From positions 177,414 to 241,413 of the forward strand of contig QJNS01000119.1 of assembly GCA_004154925.1 (NCBI GenBank): a DNA stretch of 64,000 nt, written 5' to 3'. Below the pieces are notes generated by a model. It did not search any database, was not told the DNA's origin, and saw only the letters and a program-made list of their open reading frames with translations. Below are positions 9,451 through 22,800 of the stretch, piece by piece. Source of the DNA: Monosporascus cannonballus. Lineage: Eukaryota > Ascomycota > Sordariomycetes > Xylariales. A program made the translations under genes and the position numbers. Each line of letters begins with the position of its first letter. Positions within the stretch are counted from its first letter, which is position 1.

Positions 9451-11004
9451 GTGCAGTGGAAGCGCTTCAGGTCTAGCAAGAAGATCATCACAGACGGCCC
9501 ATCTACATCGGCATCCAGTCATTCAGAGCATTTTGTTTGCCCTCAGCACCAATCCCTTCCGGAGCCACCCCCGTCAGGGTTACCAGAGAGGATAGTCGCG
9601 CAAGGTCGCGGGTCCGACCACGGTGCAGTAGATGATGCACATGCGCAGTTGTTCTCATCGCAGAGGTCCGTGGGCCACTGCCGACAGCGCTCACAGAATC
9701 GAAAGAGTGACCCGCTAGGGCTGATAGTGTTGCATGCGCCTGTAGAACGCTCAGTGGATATCCTGTTCATTCATGGGCTTGGCGGGACCAATCTGCGAAC
9801 TTGGTGCAACAATCGGGACTTGGAGAACTTGTGGCCACAACTTTGGCTTCCAGAAGAGCCCGAGTTGTCCACCGCGCGGATCTTGACATTCGGATACAAT
9901 GCGAACTTCTCTTCAAGGAAGGAGCAAGCATCCCTCACCATTGGTGACTTTGCCAAAGATCTCCTATTTCGGATGAAGTATGGTGAGAACGGGCAAGAAC
10001 GGTTGGGCGAAGTTCCTTTGATTGTGGTTGCTCATTTGATGGGCGGTCTCGTATTTAAGAAAGCTTTCATTCTTGGGCACATGAATGATGAGTTTCGAGG
10101 TATTGTATCCAGTATAAAGGCCGTTCTGTTTCTCGCAACTCCTCAGTGGGGTACGAGCCTTGCTGAGACTCTCAATAAGATCCTAACGAGCTCCGTTTTC
10201 GGTTACTCCCCCAAGGACTACGTTTCCGAACTTGCCAGCAGGAGTCCAACAATTGACGAACTCAATGAATCATTCCGGCACCATGCGTCGAAACTTCAGC
10301 TATTTTCGTTCTACGAAACGCTGACCACAAGTGTTGGGCCGATGCCATTTATGATCTTGGAGAAACAGTCTTCAATATTGGGTTATCCGAGCGAGACATC
10401 GCAGCCCCTCATGGCCAATCATCACGATGTCTGCAAATTCAAAAGTGTAGATGATCCTAACTATGTAGCGGTTGTAGGGGCTTTGCGCAGCATCGTCTCG
10501 ACGATGAAATCAGCCAAGAAAAGTGATACTGGCTTCGAAAAGGACTTATCACTAATTACGGCCCTCCTCGGTGTCTCCGGACCCCCAGAAGAAGTTGTTG
10601 TGATCGCGCGTGCGGTGCGAAAAGCAGGGACCTGTCACCATTTCCTCATGAGCCAGGAGCTTAGAGACCTGATGAACACCAGGTTATACCCAATCTTATG
10701 GGTGCACGCTTCTCCTGGTAGCGGTAAATCAATTTTATGTGCTACTGTTATTGATTATCTCCTGGAACATGACCGCCACTGTGGCTACTTCTTTTTTAAG
10801 TATGGTGATCGGGAAAAGAGGTCACTTGCCAATATGTTTCGATCTTTGGCTTACCAGATGGCGCTACAAGTCCCTACATACCGCCGGGAACTAGCAGAGA
10901 TGGCAAAGCCCGGTTTGCAGATGCACGGATCCGATGCGCTGAATATCTGGAAACGATTTTATTCGTCCATATTGTCTGATATCAAGCTTGAGCGAGAGAT
11001 ATAC
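9451..11004 (+). pseudogene. STAND/NLR-type gene, front half: SesB-like hydrolase plus NACHT P-loop
   Basis: STAND proteins of this design are linked to fungal non-self recognition. After a Ser-rich N-terminal tail the frame enters an alpha/beta-hydrolase domain (DPLGLIVLHAP, VDILFIHGLGGTNLRTW, ARILTFGYNA, VLFLATPQWGTSLAE). The nucleophile elbow reads AHLMGG where the family has AHSMGG: residue 196 (codon 10,036-10,038) is TTG, one C-to-T step from TCG. From about residue 420 comes the NACHT nucleotide-binding module with P-loop SPGSGKS (10,711-10,731), then YFFFKYGDREKRSL and RSLAYQMALQVP. Coding stops after LEREIY, just before the expected Walker B strand, where the 50 kb block begins with an in-frame TAG. 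The open frame begins without an ATG (upstream TAG at 9,445), so the true start is lost, frameshifted or in an upstream exon; the MITE lies 62 bp upstream. Confidence 0.9.
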
Positions 11005-11165
11005 TAGTGTTAGCACTACCCACCCACCCACGCTAAAATTTCCTACCACGGGTATCCGTGGGTGGGTAAAAATTTACGTAGGTGGTTAATAGAGGTGCGT
11101 AGGTAAAATAAAATTACTTACGAATTAATTATTCGTACGTACCCAAATTGCAAAATGTTTAATTA
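11005..11165. repeat. Left hAT-type end of the nest, showing a RIP gradient
   Basis: This aligns to MITE positions 8,949-9,110. The first 75 bp differ at only three bases. After about 11,085 GTGGG becomes GTAGG, CCCACGG becomes CTTACGA, and similar transitions accumulate until similarity is lost near 11,165. Confidence 0.85.
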
Positions 11166-11317
11166 TTCGTAAGTATCTATTTTAAAAAATAAACATTTAT
11201 TACATAAATATAATATAAATTATACGTTACGAAAATAAAAAATTTGTATAATTTAAAATTACATTTTATTACGTATTTATTTAAATATTAATTATTAAAT
11301 TAAAACGTTTAATTATT

Positions 11318-11749
11318 TGTAACGGCTAGGCGGTTTAACCAACTATCAAACCTTAAGTCGACGGGTTTATGTTGGCAGGAGTATCGTGGGAATCTGAGCA
11401 ATAAATATAGTAACGTATTACGTTTCGTAATACCGGAAATGCTTTATTACAAACAATTAATATTAATAAATATTATAAGCTAAAGTTATCTAAATTATAG
11501 AATTAATAAACGTATATTTTTTTTCATTTAACTGGATTATTATTAATAAGTTAATAATCCGGCTTACTGGTTTACTACCAGTAAGTTGGTAATCCGGCTT
11601 ATTGGCTCATTACCAGTAAGTTGGTAATCCGGCTTACTGGCTTACTACCAGTAAGTTGGTGATCCATTACGTAACCTGACCCACATAGTTTTTCTTGGCT
11701 TTTTCCGTTACGACCGTTTCTGGAGGCCGTGGCTTATTAGGTCGTAATA
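11318..11749 (-). repeat. LTR of element A (3' LTR)
   Basis: 432 bp. It contains three tandem 35 bp units (from about 11,571 to 11,660), each with an imperfect hairpin around CTTACTGG and CCAGTAAG, plus a degenerate half unit. It ends in GGTCGTAATA, a RIP-changed GGTCGTAACA. Confidence 0.88.
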
Positions 11750-12399
11750 CGATCTCCCCTTTTCCAAAATCTTATCCTTAAGATTTTCTTTTCTCCTAAT
11801 AAGTTTTCTCCATATACCTTTAATATGTCTTCCGGTATATCCAAACGTCGTTTTCGCAAATCCGAACAGCGGCTTGCCTTAGCTAATTTAATTAAACTTG
11901 AAAATTTTAACGCAATATTTTATTTTTTCTGTTTTTTTCGGCAGCTTAATTACTAAATAATAAATAAGGTTTTTCGTTATAAGGAATATATCCGTCGAGA
12001 TTGTTCGTATAACGGGATAAAAATCCTTATTTCCATAATTAATTACTATATCGCAAAATCGAAAATATTAAAAGAAAAAAAATTAACGGCCGAAAAAATT
12101 TTATTCGAAACTTTTACGTATTTTTTTTATATACGTCGTTAACGTTAATATTATTAATTTTAAAATACGAAACTTATTAATCGTACCCTTTAATCCTTAA
12201 ATAATTTTAACGATTTTACGTAATTAAAATCGGAATCCGTAATCGAAATTTAAGTTTTAAAAAAGGTAAACGTTAATAATTAAAATACAGTAAATTAAGG
12301 GTTTCCTTTTATAAATTTCGTAAATTAAGATATTATTATTTCGAATAATTTCGTTATTATTGGTAAAAATTCTTTAATAAGCGTTAAGCGCTAATAAAA

Positions 12400-15300
12400 T
12401 TTTTAGCAAATTTCCAGGTATTTTCGGAATCCGGATATTTTTTTTATTTAATTAGGTACTGGATACATCCGTTTTATTTTCGTATATCGAAAATTTTTTG
12501 TATTTCGTATATCTATTCGTTTTTTATTTTTACGTTATTTTGTATCGTATATATTTTAATTATGTTTATTATTAATTCAAATAAAAAAATATAAAAAATT
12601 AAATAAAATTTAATTTTTGGTAAAAATTCTAATTAATAATTATTTTTTAAGATTTTTTTTTGGCGATTTTATATAAACCGATATATTTAAAATCGAATTT
12701 TTTATTAGGTCGTTTTATTTAAATATTTTTTATAACAAGGAAAACCATTTCCCCTTTTTCGAAAGCTAATTTTTTAAATTTGGTTTAATTATAATATTTA
12801 TTTATTTAATTTCGTACGAATTCCAATTTTATTTTTATTTTTTAATATAATTATCGTAATTATTTTAACGTAAAAATCGGTTTAATATTAATTAAACCGT
12901 TATTATGTATTTTTCTGTAAATTTCCGAAATAAAACCAAAATTTACGTTCGTAAATATTATCGTAATATTTTCGTAATAATTAATATTGTAAATTAATTA
13001 AATAATCGGTAATTTTTTAATCTAATTATTTTGTTCGTGATTAATATAATATCGTAAATAAGTTTTTAAAATTTAATTTATTTAATTTATTTATTTATAG
13101 TTTAAATATATTAAATAATTTATAATTTAGGTTAATTTATGTTATAAAACCTTAATAAAATTTTAATATAAATATTAATTTTTGTTTAATATAATTTTTA
13201 TTAATAATTTATATACTTTAAAAATATATTTAAAAAAATATATTAATTATTCGACGTTTATATTTTTGTAATATAATAAAAAATAAGAAAATTTCATAAA
13301 TTAATTGACAATTACAAAGATATTATCGTAATATATTTCCGTAATTGGATTTTTTAATATAGGAAATTTAATAATAAAATTAAATATAATTAAATATTAT
13401 GGTCGTTTTGCGATTAATAATAACTATAATTTTCCATATGGTTTATGTCGTTAAGCTTTTGCTTTGGCGCAAATATTATATTACCGTATAAATTTTTATA
13501 TTATTAATTTTATTTTAGGAAAAAAATATATACGTTAAAGTTTTTTTAAAGTTTTATAAATCCCTAGATATTTATATAGCTGATATTTGTATATCTTTTG
13601 TATTAAATTCTTCCGGTATTTCTCTGGAATTTATATTTTATCCGTTTTTTGATCTGTTAAAAAACTGTCGTTATATTATTGGATTTTCTGATGCATATCG
13701 CTGGGTATTATCCAAATCGTCGTAATTTGTCGTAAGCGTAAATATCCTTTTATAATAGTATCAAAAATTATATAATTAATTTTAATTAATTTCTTTTTGA
13801 GATTTAATCGCCTGCTTAAAATATTTGCTTTACCGTTCTCTGATTTTTTTTATAAATAATAACGAAATCAAAGTTCGCCAATTTTTTTATATATTTTAAT
13901 TATCGTCCTATAAATTTTGTAATCGTAATAAATCGGGTAAGATTTTAATAATCCATATAAACCTTAACTTGGTACAAGTTTCCTTTTAAAAAATACCTAA
14001 ACTCCCGAAATGCCAAAATAATGGCCATAAATTCCTTATCTGGAATACCGTAATTAAATTCGGTTTTTTTTAATTTGTACGAAAAGAATATAATAATATA
14101 TAATTTGCCTTAATTATTTCGTTATTTGATTACTGTATTTAACGTATAATCCGAAATATCGGTTTTTAGTTTAACGGAACGGTTTAAATTATATATAATT
14201 AATATTAATTTGTTAATAATTATATCCTTAATTTCCTAAAATACTTTTTCCGTTTTTGGCGTTTATTTAAAATCTTTTTTTTCGTAAAATTTATTAAGGA
14301 TATAATTATTTTGTTAAAGTTTTAAATAAATTTCTTATAGTAATTAGCGAATCCAAAAAATACCTATACCTCCTTAATTATCGTTAACGTTTATTATTTT
14401 ATAATTGCAGCGATGTTTTTAAGATTTATCCTAATATGTTATAAGGTAATAATATATCCTAGATATTTTATTTTCTGTATATGGAATTAACTTTTTTCTA
14501 CGTTAATAAATAATCTTACGTCTTATAAAGCTTAAAAAACCTTATAAATATATCCCGTATATGCTTTTTCCGTTTCCGAAAAAATAAAAATGTCGTCGAG
14601 ATAGCAAACGACGAAAATATCGAGATATTTTCGTAATACGTAATTAATTATTTGCTAAAAGGCTATTAGTATATTCGTAAATCCTATTAATATAACCAAA
14701 TATTTAAATAATCCGTATTTCGTTTTAAAAATTATTTTTTATTCGTATTTTTTTAATCCTAATAAGATTATATTTATTTTTAAAATCGAATGTTATAAAT
14801 TATTTGGCTTTATAAAGTCGGTTTTTTATTTCCGTAATTAAAGGTAATAATATTTAATCCTTAATAATAATATTTTTTAATTATCGATAATTAATTATAA
14901 GTTGCAATTTTTTATTTTTTTTAAGTATAAAAAAATAAGATATCTTATTGGTAATTTTAAAGGTTAAATTCATCCTTTTTATAACCGATTTTCCAGGTAT
15001 TTTTTGAAAATGCATAATTTATTTCCATTAAGGTTATAAATAAAGTAAAACTTTGTCGAAAATCCCTTTTTGAAAATTATTTTATGATTTTATTCGTTAT
15101 GTTCTAATAGTTTTGTATCGAGTTCCTTTTTGAAAAACTATTTGTATCTGTAATATTATAATAATATATTAGTTAAATTTTTTAATTTTTTGGGTTATTG
15201 TTTTTTTAAATCGTTATTTAATTATTTTAATTTTGTTTTGATAATAGTAATAATACGTTATATTTTTCTTTAATATATGTTTTTTTTCTTATATTTTATT

Positions 15301-17640
15301 TCTTTAGGTAATAAAATATCTGTCGTATTTTTATGCCTGCATTCGTCGTTATTATCGATCGAATATTAAGATTTTAATTTTTGCTTTTTTTGTTTACTAA
15401 TAAAGTATAAGGCGAATTTTACCTAGCTAATCCCTTTATTAATTAAAATTCCGTACTGGCGTATCCATAATAATCCTAAGATTATATCGTAATTCTCGAA
15501 TAGAACGATATCGAAATTAACCGTTTAATATTATCTTTTGATAAAAATTTCGAGGTAATTAATTTCGCGTATAATTTTTCCGTTATCGTAAACGAATTCC
15601 TAACTTTCGGCATTTGTCGTTATATAAGGTTTTAACTTATATCTTTATGGCAGTTTAAATTTATTAACCATATTTAGTATAATGTAATTTCCGCCTAAAG
15701 CTTTGTAGTTTATTATTACGGTATACCAATACGTTCTAATTCGTATTTCTAAGGTGATAAAGTCGTTAACGTTTCTTATCGTCGCGTTTAAAGCCTTTTT
15801 TAGAAGTTTTCTTTAACTTTTTTAAGTTTCGTTATTCTGCGGTTTTTTTATAAATAACTTTTTTTTTAAATTTTTATTCGAATCTATCGAACCTTATTTA
15901 TATTTTTATATATAATACGTTAAATTGTTATATTTGTCGTTATTATCGACATATTATTCCTTCGAACCGTATTAATTATTTCTGGTTTTTTATAATTTTT
16001 TTCCCCATTAAATAAATTGTTTTTTTGTATTTGCAATTGCATCTTATTATATATCGTTTTGGTTATCGTTTTAAATTTTTTTTATAAATTAACGTATTTT
16101 TTCCTTAATAGTTTTTTTTCTTTGAGGATTTATAATAAATGCTAATCAAAAATAAAAACCCGTAATAACTTTTTGATAATATTTTTTTATTATGTATTAA
16201 ATTAACTTTTTTTCCGTTTAATGGTTATATTATCCATAATAATAAAAAGGATTTTTTTGCGGATATTGCTTTTTTTAAGCCAGCTTTTTATTTCAGCTAA
16301 TTATTAAATATTTCTGGGGGTTATAATTCGAAGTTATCGATATTATTATTTATTATTTTTATTATATCCGGTATAATTTGGAAAATTAAATCCCTTATAG
16401 TATATTTGGGTAATTCGTACGTAAATATATTATTTTTATTTTTCGTAATCGGCATATTTTCGTCGTCGATAGTATATGGCGTATATTTTACCGTATCGAT
16501 CAGGTATTCCGGGACAAAGTTTTTTTATCTAATTTCGGTATTCGTATAACCATATTTATAACGCCTTTTATTATATTTGCGATACCTATCGAACTAGCTT
16601 TTTGGCTTTTTGCATTTTTCGTCGAATTTCTTATCGTAATAGTCCCGGTTAGACCTTTTGTCGTAAGCTTAATATGTACTTGGCTTGGATTATGTTAATA
16701 ACTTTGTTATCGTTTCCTTAGTTATTTTTAAATTGTTTTTCCGGTATAGGGGTCCAGTTATTTTATCGTGGATTTTTAGATTTCTTATATTTATAAGCTT
16801 TGTATTCCATTTTACCATAATTAAAGCATTTAATCTGGCTTTAATCCTGTTTATAAGTAACGTCAAGTTCTATAAGTCCTGGCGCCGTTCCGTAAAAAGT
16901 AAGGGGTGCGTTTTTTTTCTTTTGGTTAAATTTGTTATATCCCGAACGTAAGGCATATTATCTTTTTTTTGTCGTTTTTTAAATTGTCGATTATTAATTT
17001 TGATTACCTTTATAATTTATCGGTCCAAGGTAATTAATTACTTAATCCGAATAATTTCATTTTTTACATTATCCTTTAACTTTTTATAAAATATATTAAT
17101 AAAGACGTTAACTTTATTATCTTCTTATGTTACCTTAACCGCGAAACTTTTGAAAATTACGGCGTATTTAAATATAAACTTTTTCTGTCGGAATTATAAA
17201 AATTGTTAAGCCGTTAATCATTTTTTATCCGGATTACCGAAATTATTACGTATTTTGTTTTCGAAATTGGTATAAATTAAAAATATTTTATTAATAAAAT
17301 TTTTTTTATTTATTTTTCTTATTTCCAGGAAATTTCTTATAATAGGTTTAAATTAATTAATCGTATTTCTTATTAAGTATATTTTTATTATTAAGACTAT
17401 ATCTGCTGGGTTATTAAAATTTAAAAAACGAAAGTAAATTCGTACTTAAGTTAAAAAGGTTTAAGAGTTATCTTTTTTATTATAGGGTTCCGGTTTCTTT
17501 AGCTTTATGCAAACGAAAAAGGATTAGGTAAGTGGCGTAACCCTAAGCTGTCGAACTTCTTTTTCCAGTTCCCGAATTTGCGCTTAAAGTTATTAAATAA
17601 GGGTTTTTTTAAATATTGGTCGATATCTTAATAATATTAA
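12400..17640 (-). pseudogene. gag-pol relic of element A
   Basis: Minus-strand Ty3/gypsy polyprotein relic. The order from right to left is gag N terminus (near 17,560), reverse transcriptase with FVVCYLDDIFIFS (near 14,580-14,620), then the RNase H region (near 14,090-13,980) and integrase further left. There is no frame longer than a few dozen codons: CAG-to-TAG and TGG-to-TAG/TGA type changes, expected from RIP, close every frame. An open plus-strand stretch at 16,685-16,951 is only the antisense of gag-region sequence; its twin appears in D at 36,719-36,982. Confidence 0.75.
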
Positions 17641-17686
17641 ATATTGTTCAGAGTTTAACGGTATTACTGAACAAAAGCTTATAACG

Positions 17687-18118
17687 TATAATGGCTAAGC
17701 GGTTTAACTAATTATTAAATCTTAAGTCGACGGGTTTATGTTAGCAGAAATATCGTAGGAATCTAAGCAATAAATATAGTAACGTATTACGTTTTATAAT
17801 ACCGGAAATACTTTATTGCAAATAATTAATATTAATAAATATTATAAGTTAAAGTTATTTAAATTATAAAATTAATAAATATATATATTTTTTTCTTTAG
17901 CTGGATTATTACCAATAAATTAATAATCCGGCTTACTGGCTTATTACCAGTGAATTGGTAATCCGGTTTATTGGCTTACCACTAGTAAGTTGGTGATCCG
18001 GCTTATTGGTTTACCACCAGTGAGTTGGTGATCCATTACGTGACCTGACCTACATAGTTTTTCTTAGCTTTTTCCGTTACGACCGTTTCTGGAGGCCGTG
18101 GTTTGTCAGGTCGTAACA
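17687..18118 (-). repeat. LTR of element A (5' LTR)
   Basis: 432 bp, the same length as its partner at 11,318-11,749. The first bases TATAATGG correspond to TGTAACGG after RIP. It ends in GGTCGTAACA. Confidence 0.88.
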
Positions 18119-18390
18119 TTATTATATTTTAACTTAATTATTAATATTAAAAATAATATCGTATTAATTAATATATTAATTTTGTTTCGACTAGTTTTTT
18201 TAAAAAATATAAATAATTTAAAAGTTTTATCGTTAACATTAATAAAATGCAAATAATAAAATATATCCGAATATTAATTTAATAATTATTTTAGATAATT
18301 TTATATATAATTTTAAAACGGTATATTTATTTTATTCGTTTAATAAAATACGTCTTATTTTGCTATTAATTTATTATATTTTATTCATTT
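18119..18390. other. Base sequence between elements A and B
   Basis: About 270 bp of RIP-mutated sequence belonging to neither LTR. With 11,165-11,317 and 52,942-60,840 it forms the older layer into which A and B inserted. No coding signal is visible. Confidence 0.5.
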
Positions 18391-19838
18391 TATAACGGTT
18401 GTACGGCTTAAACAATTATTAAATCTAAGTCGTACAGGTTTATATTAGCAGATGTATTGTAGGAATTTGAGCAATAAATAAAGTAACGTATTACGTTTCG
18501 TAATATTAAAAATACTTTAAATAACGATATTTTATTATAAGCTGATATTATTTATATTATTGAAATAATAAATATATATATGTTTTCGATTATCTTAATA
18601 ATTATTATTAATGACATTTTTAATAGCAATTACGATTTTTCGTAATTTTAATTACCTTTTTAAAATAAATATTAACATATTAATAATTATTTATTACGTA
18701 CCTATAACGGCTTGGCGGTTTAACCAACTATTAAACCTTAAGTCGACGGGTTTATGTTAACAGGAGTATCGTAGGAATTTAAACAATAAATATAGTAACG
18801 TATTACGTCTTATAATATTAAATATGCCTTAAGTAATAATATTATATTATAAGCTAAAATTATTTAAATTATAAAATTAATAAACATATATATTTTTCTA
18901 GCTTATTAGCTTATTATCAATAAATTAATAATCCGGTTTACTGGCTTATTATTAATAAGTTAATAATCCGGCTTACTAGCTTATTATTAGTAAGTTGGTG
19001 ATCTGTTACGTAACTTAATCTATATAACTCTTTTGGCCTTTTTTGCTACGATCATTTCTGGAGGCCGTAACTTGTTAGGTCGTAATACGATTTCCCTTTT
19101 CCCGAAATCTTGTCTTCAAAATTTCTTTTTTTCTGGTAAGTTTTTCTGCATACTTTTAATATGTTTTCCGGTATATCTAAGCGTCGTTCCCGTAAATCCG
19201 AATAACGACTTACTTTGGTTAATTTAATTAAACTTAAATGTTTTAATACGATACTTTGTTTTTTTTGTTCCGTTCGATAACTTAATTATTAGATAATTGA
19301 CGGGATTTTTCGTTATAAAGAATATGTTCGCCGAAATTGTTTTTGCAATGGGACGGAAATCCCCGTTTTTATAATTAATCGGCATATCGCGGAATCGAAA
19401 AGATTAAAAGAAGAAAAATTAAAGGCCGAAAAATCCTTATTCGAAGCTTTTGCGTAATTTTTTTGTATATATCGTTAACGTTAATATTATTAATTCTAGG
19501 GTGTAAAATTTATTAATTACGTTCTTTAGTTCCTGGATAATTTTAACGACTTTATTTATTTGAAGTCAAAGTCCGTGGTTAAGGTACAGGCTTTGGGTAG
19601 GGTGGACGTTTTTAATTGGAACGTAATAGACCAAGGGTTTCCTTTTTTAAATTTTATGGATTGGAGTGCCATTATTTCGGGTAATTCCGTTGCTGCTGGT
19701 AAGAGTTCTTTAATAGATGTTAGGCGCTAATAAGGTTTTTGGCAGGTTTTTAGATATTTGTGAGAATACAGCCCTTCTAAGAATAAGGCTGGTAGCCGAC
19801 CAGCCACCGATCAGCCACCGACCCACTTACTAATATAA

Positions 19839-22800
19839 TGTAAGATAATAGATAGCTGTGAGCTGGGTGAGGTGATCTCCGACCAGTCGTAAAGCAGATT
19901 CCAAGAAGTAAATGTATTAGGTTACTTCTATTTAGCGTTTCTTATTAGCTGCCAGATAATAGATTTATATTAATAAGTGGGTCGGTGGTTAATTAATGGC
20001 TGGTCGGTTATTAGCCTTATTCTTTAAGGGCTATATTTTTATAATTACTTTCTTCTTTTTAAGCTATTAATCCTTAATAATATTATTATTAATTTGATAT
20101 AGCCCGTTTCGTAAATCTAATTACGTATATTTACCGATAATTTACCGTTATATTATATTATAAATAATTGCTATAATAATTAATACGTATTATATTACGT
20201 AATTAATTATATTCCGCCCAGTTTTTTATTATAATCCGTTTTTAACCTTACCTTATTTACCTTTTTTTCTTTTTTTTTTCGTACCTTTATTTCCATTTTT
20301 TTTACATACGCGTTCTATTCGGTTTCCCGTTTTTCTTTATTTTCATTTCGCCTTTTTTATTTATTCTGCGTATTATTTCCGTTCGTTATGTTTTTTTTCG
20401 TAAAAAGTTCCAAAAAAAATAATACTTTAATACCAAGGAGGATTAGGATTTCCTTTAACGTTATCCTTTCGACGCCGATAATAAGATAAATATTAATTAC
20501 ATTACGGGCGGTAATAAGCCGTATTATATTTACGTAATATAACGTTATTTCGATTACCGTATAATTTACGTTTAAATTCCGAATACCCTAAATTATGTCG
20601 TAATTAATTATTATTACAAAATCTTTCGTATAATAAATAATTATTCTTAATATTATTAATATCGTTATTTAATTTTCGTTTAAATTCTAATCGTTTTTAA
20701 AAATATTGCCTAAGCGATTTTTTAATTCGGTACCGATAATTAGGAATTAATCGACGAATTCGAGAAAATTCGTATTACGGATACCTAATATAAACGTTCT
20801 AACGTAATTATGGTCAGTTGTTAACTCGACGTTTTTCGTAAGGCCAAATTCGCCCTTAATATAATTATTATTAAAAAATATTATTTCCTTAATGCAATTA
20901 AGGTTAATTTCCGATCGTTCGTTATAATTACGGAAATTTAATCTTAACGTCGTTTTATAAATTTATAAACTTAAATCTTTTTTATAAATATTACGGTCCT
21001 TTTCTTATTATTCCGTAATTAATCTTTAATTAGGCGTAATTTTAAAATATCCCTATAAGTAAAGCAATTTTCGAAAATCGTTATGCTGTTACGCTCCCCG
21101 CTTATAAATATTTTTCGCCCGTTTTTTTAACGTTTTAACGAAATTTTAATACTTATTAAAAACTATAATTAAAAAATGGTTCTGCCCGGCGAAATTGTTA
21201 CTAAACCTAAATATATTAAGCGTTTCAAGGACGGCGCCTTATTTCCAACTAGTAATAAATTATATTTCGATTACTTAGGCCCTATTTTTCGTAAAAAATA
21301 AAACGTTCCTAAATTCCTTCCGGGTTTTACGCTTAATAAATTTAATAAATATACCTACATTTTGCCGTTATATATTTTCCGATTACTTTCCGATATTCTT
21401 ATATTAATTTCTTTAATATATTTACCAAAGGTTAATTAACGTAAGGCTTAATAATTAAATACAAAATTTTATTCCTAAAATAAAGATTTAATTTTTTTAC
21501 GTTACTTATAAGTTTTTAATTAATATATAATAAAATAATTATTTGTCAAAAACTTAAAAGTAATTATATAACTAAATAATATTTTAATATTAATATCTTA
21601 ATTTTATTTAAAATTATTTTTTATAATTTTTATAATTATTAAGTAATTAATTTTTAATTAGGTTATTATTATTTTATAATCTTTAAGTCGTTTTATTTTT
21701 TTATATATATATTTAACTTTTTTTCGTAACGTTACAATATTTTAAACGCATATTCAAAATACTTTTAAAATTTTTACATATTATATTTAACAGGTTAACC
21801 TTTTTATTTAATTAGATATTTACTTTACCCCCGGTTATTTCGGTAATAAATAATATCTTTTACTATTTATTTTTCCTATTTCTTTATTAGGTCCAATAAT
21901 ATTATTTAAACGTTACCCGGTTTCCGGTTATATTACGGTTTTAATAAGGATACTGGAAATATATTATATATCCGTTAATATTTAATGGAAAAAATTACTT
22001 TATACGCCTAAAAACTTATTTGCTTCTTAATCGCAACTTGGATATAAATAAATACAAATTTTTTATTTTTAAATTTAAAATTTTTAATCAATAAATTTAT
22101 TTATTACTTTAATTAAAATTCTATAAACGTATAATTTTAATTATAATACTTTTTTTAAGCTATCGTTACTTTTTTTTAATATTTGTATATTATTCGAAAA
22201 ATAACCGTTATTTTTTTAAGGCACTTTTTAATTTTTTATACCTATTCTTTAAACCTTTATAAAAGATATTTTATTATCCTTAAATAATACCTATATAAGG
22301 TTTCGAACAAAAAACAGCCGGTAAACGCATTCCGCATATTATTATGTACAAATTCCGCATTTTGTAATAACTTTATTTAATTATTTTAATTCTTATTAAC
22401 GTAATTATGGAAATAATATTTTAAAACTTAATAAATATATTCCGTTTATTTATTAGTTTACGGATAATAAATAGTTAATATTTGCCGTTTTATTTTTTAT
22501 TCTTTGTAAAATTCCGCTTAAAATTAATTCGTTAATAACTTATTTTTATCGTTAATAATTCCGGCTGGCATACCGAATTTGCATTTAACCTTATCGTAAA
22601 ACAATTAAATTAATTCGGTTACAATTAAGGTTTTAACTATAAAAATAAATAATTTTAATTTCGTAAAACGGTCGACAATTACCAAAATTACGTCATATTT
22701 TAACCAGTTTAAACCTAGGCTTTTGGGAAATCCCGTAATAAAATTTAACGAGATTTTTTTTAAAAAAATTGCTTAAATAACGGCAAAGGCTATAATTATC

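Larger units (their letters stand above)
11318..18118 (-). mobile_element. Ty3/gypsy element A, full length, RIP-mutated
   Basis: A complete LTR retrotransposon of 6,801 bp: two 432 bp LTRs, TG..CA ends (minus strand TGTTACGACC...CGTTACA), and an exact 5 bp duplication TTATT at 11,313-11,317 and 18,119-18,123. Coding is on the minus strand. A gag start like that of element D (RELEKEVRQLR) lies near 17,560. Reverse transcriptase holds an unmutated Y-L-D-D active site at 14,592-14,603, and RNase H similarity lies near 14,000-14,090. Stops and frame changes throughout make it inactive. Confidence 0.9.

Noticed and set aside
10997..11004. AGATATAC versus GAGGATAA (60,988-60,995) as the 8 bp duplication of the block
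   Set aside because: They agree poorly even with a one-base shift, and the protein sequence shows that coding between them is missing.
11571..11660. CRISPR-like regular 35 bp repeats in LTRs
   Set aside because: Tandem without spacers, inside LTRs of a retrotransposon in a fungal genome; they are a minisatellite.
16685..16951. Hydrophobic 88-codon plus-strand ORF, with a twin at 36,719-36,982 on the minus strand
   Set aside because: Both are antisense to the gag region of elements A and D; recurrence reflects element homology, not a conserved gene.
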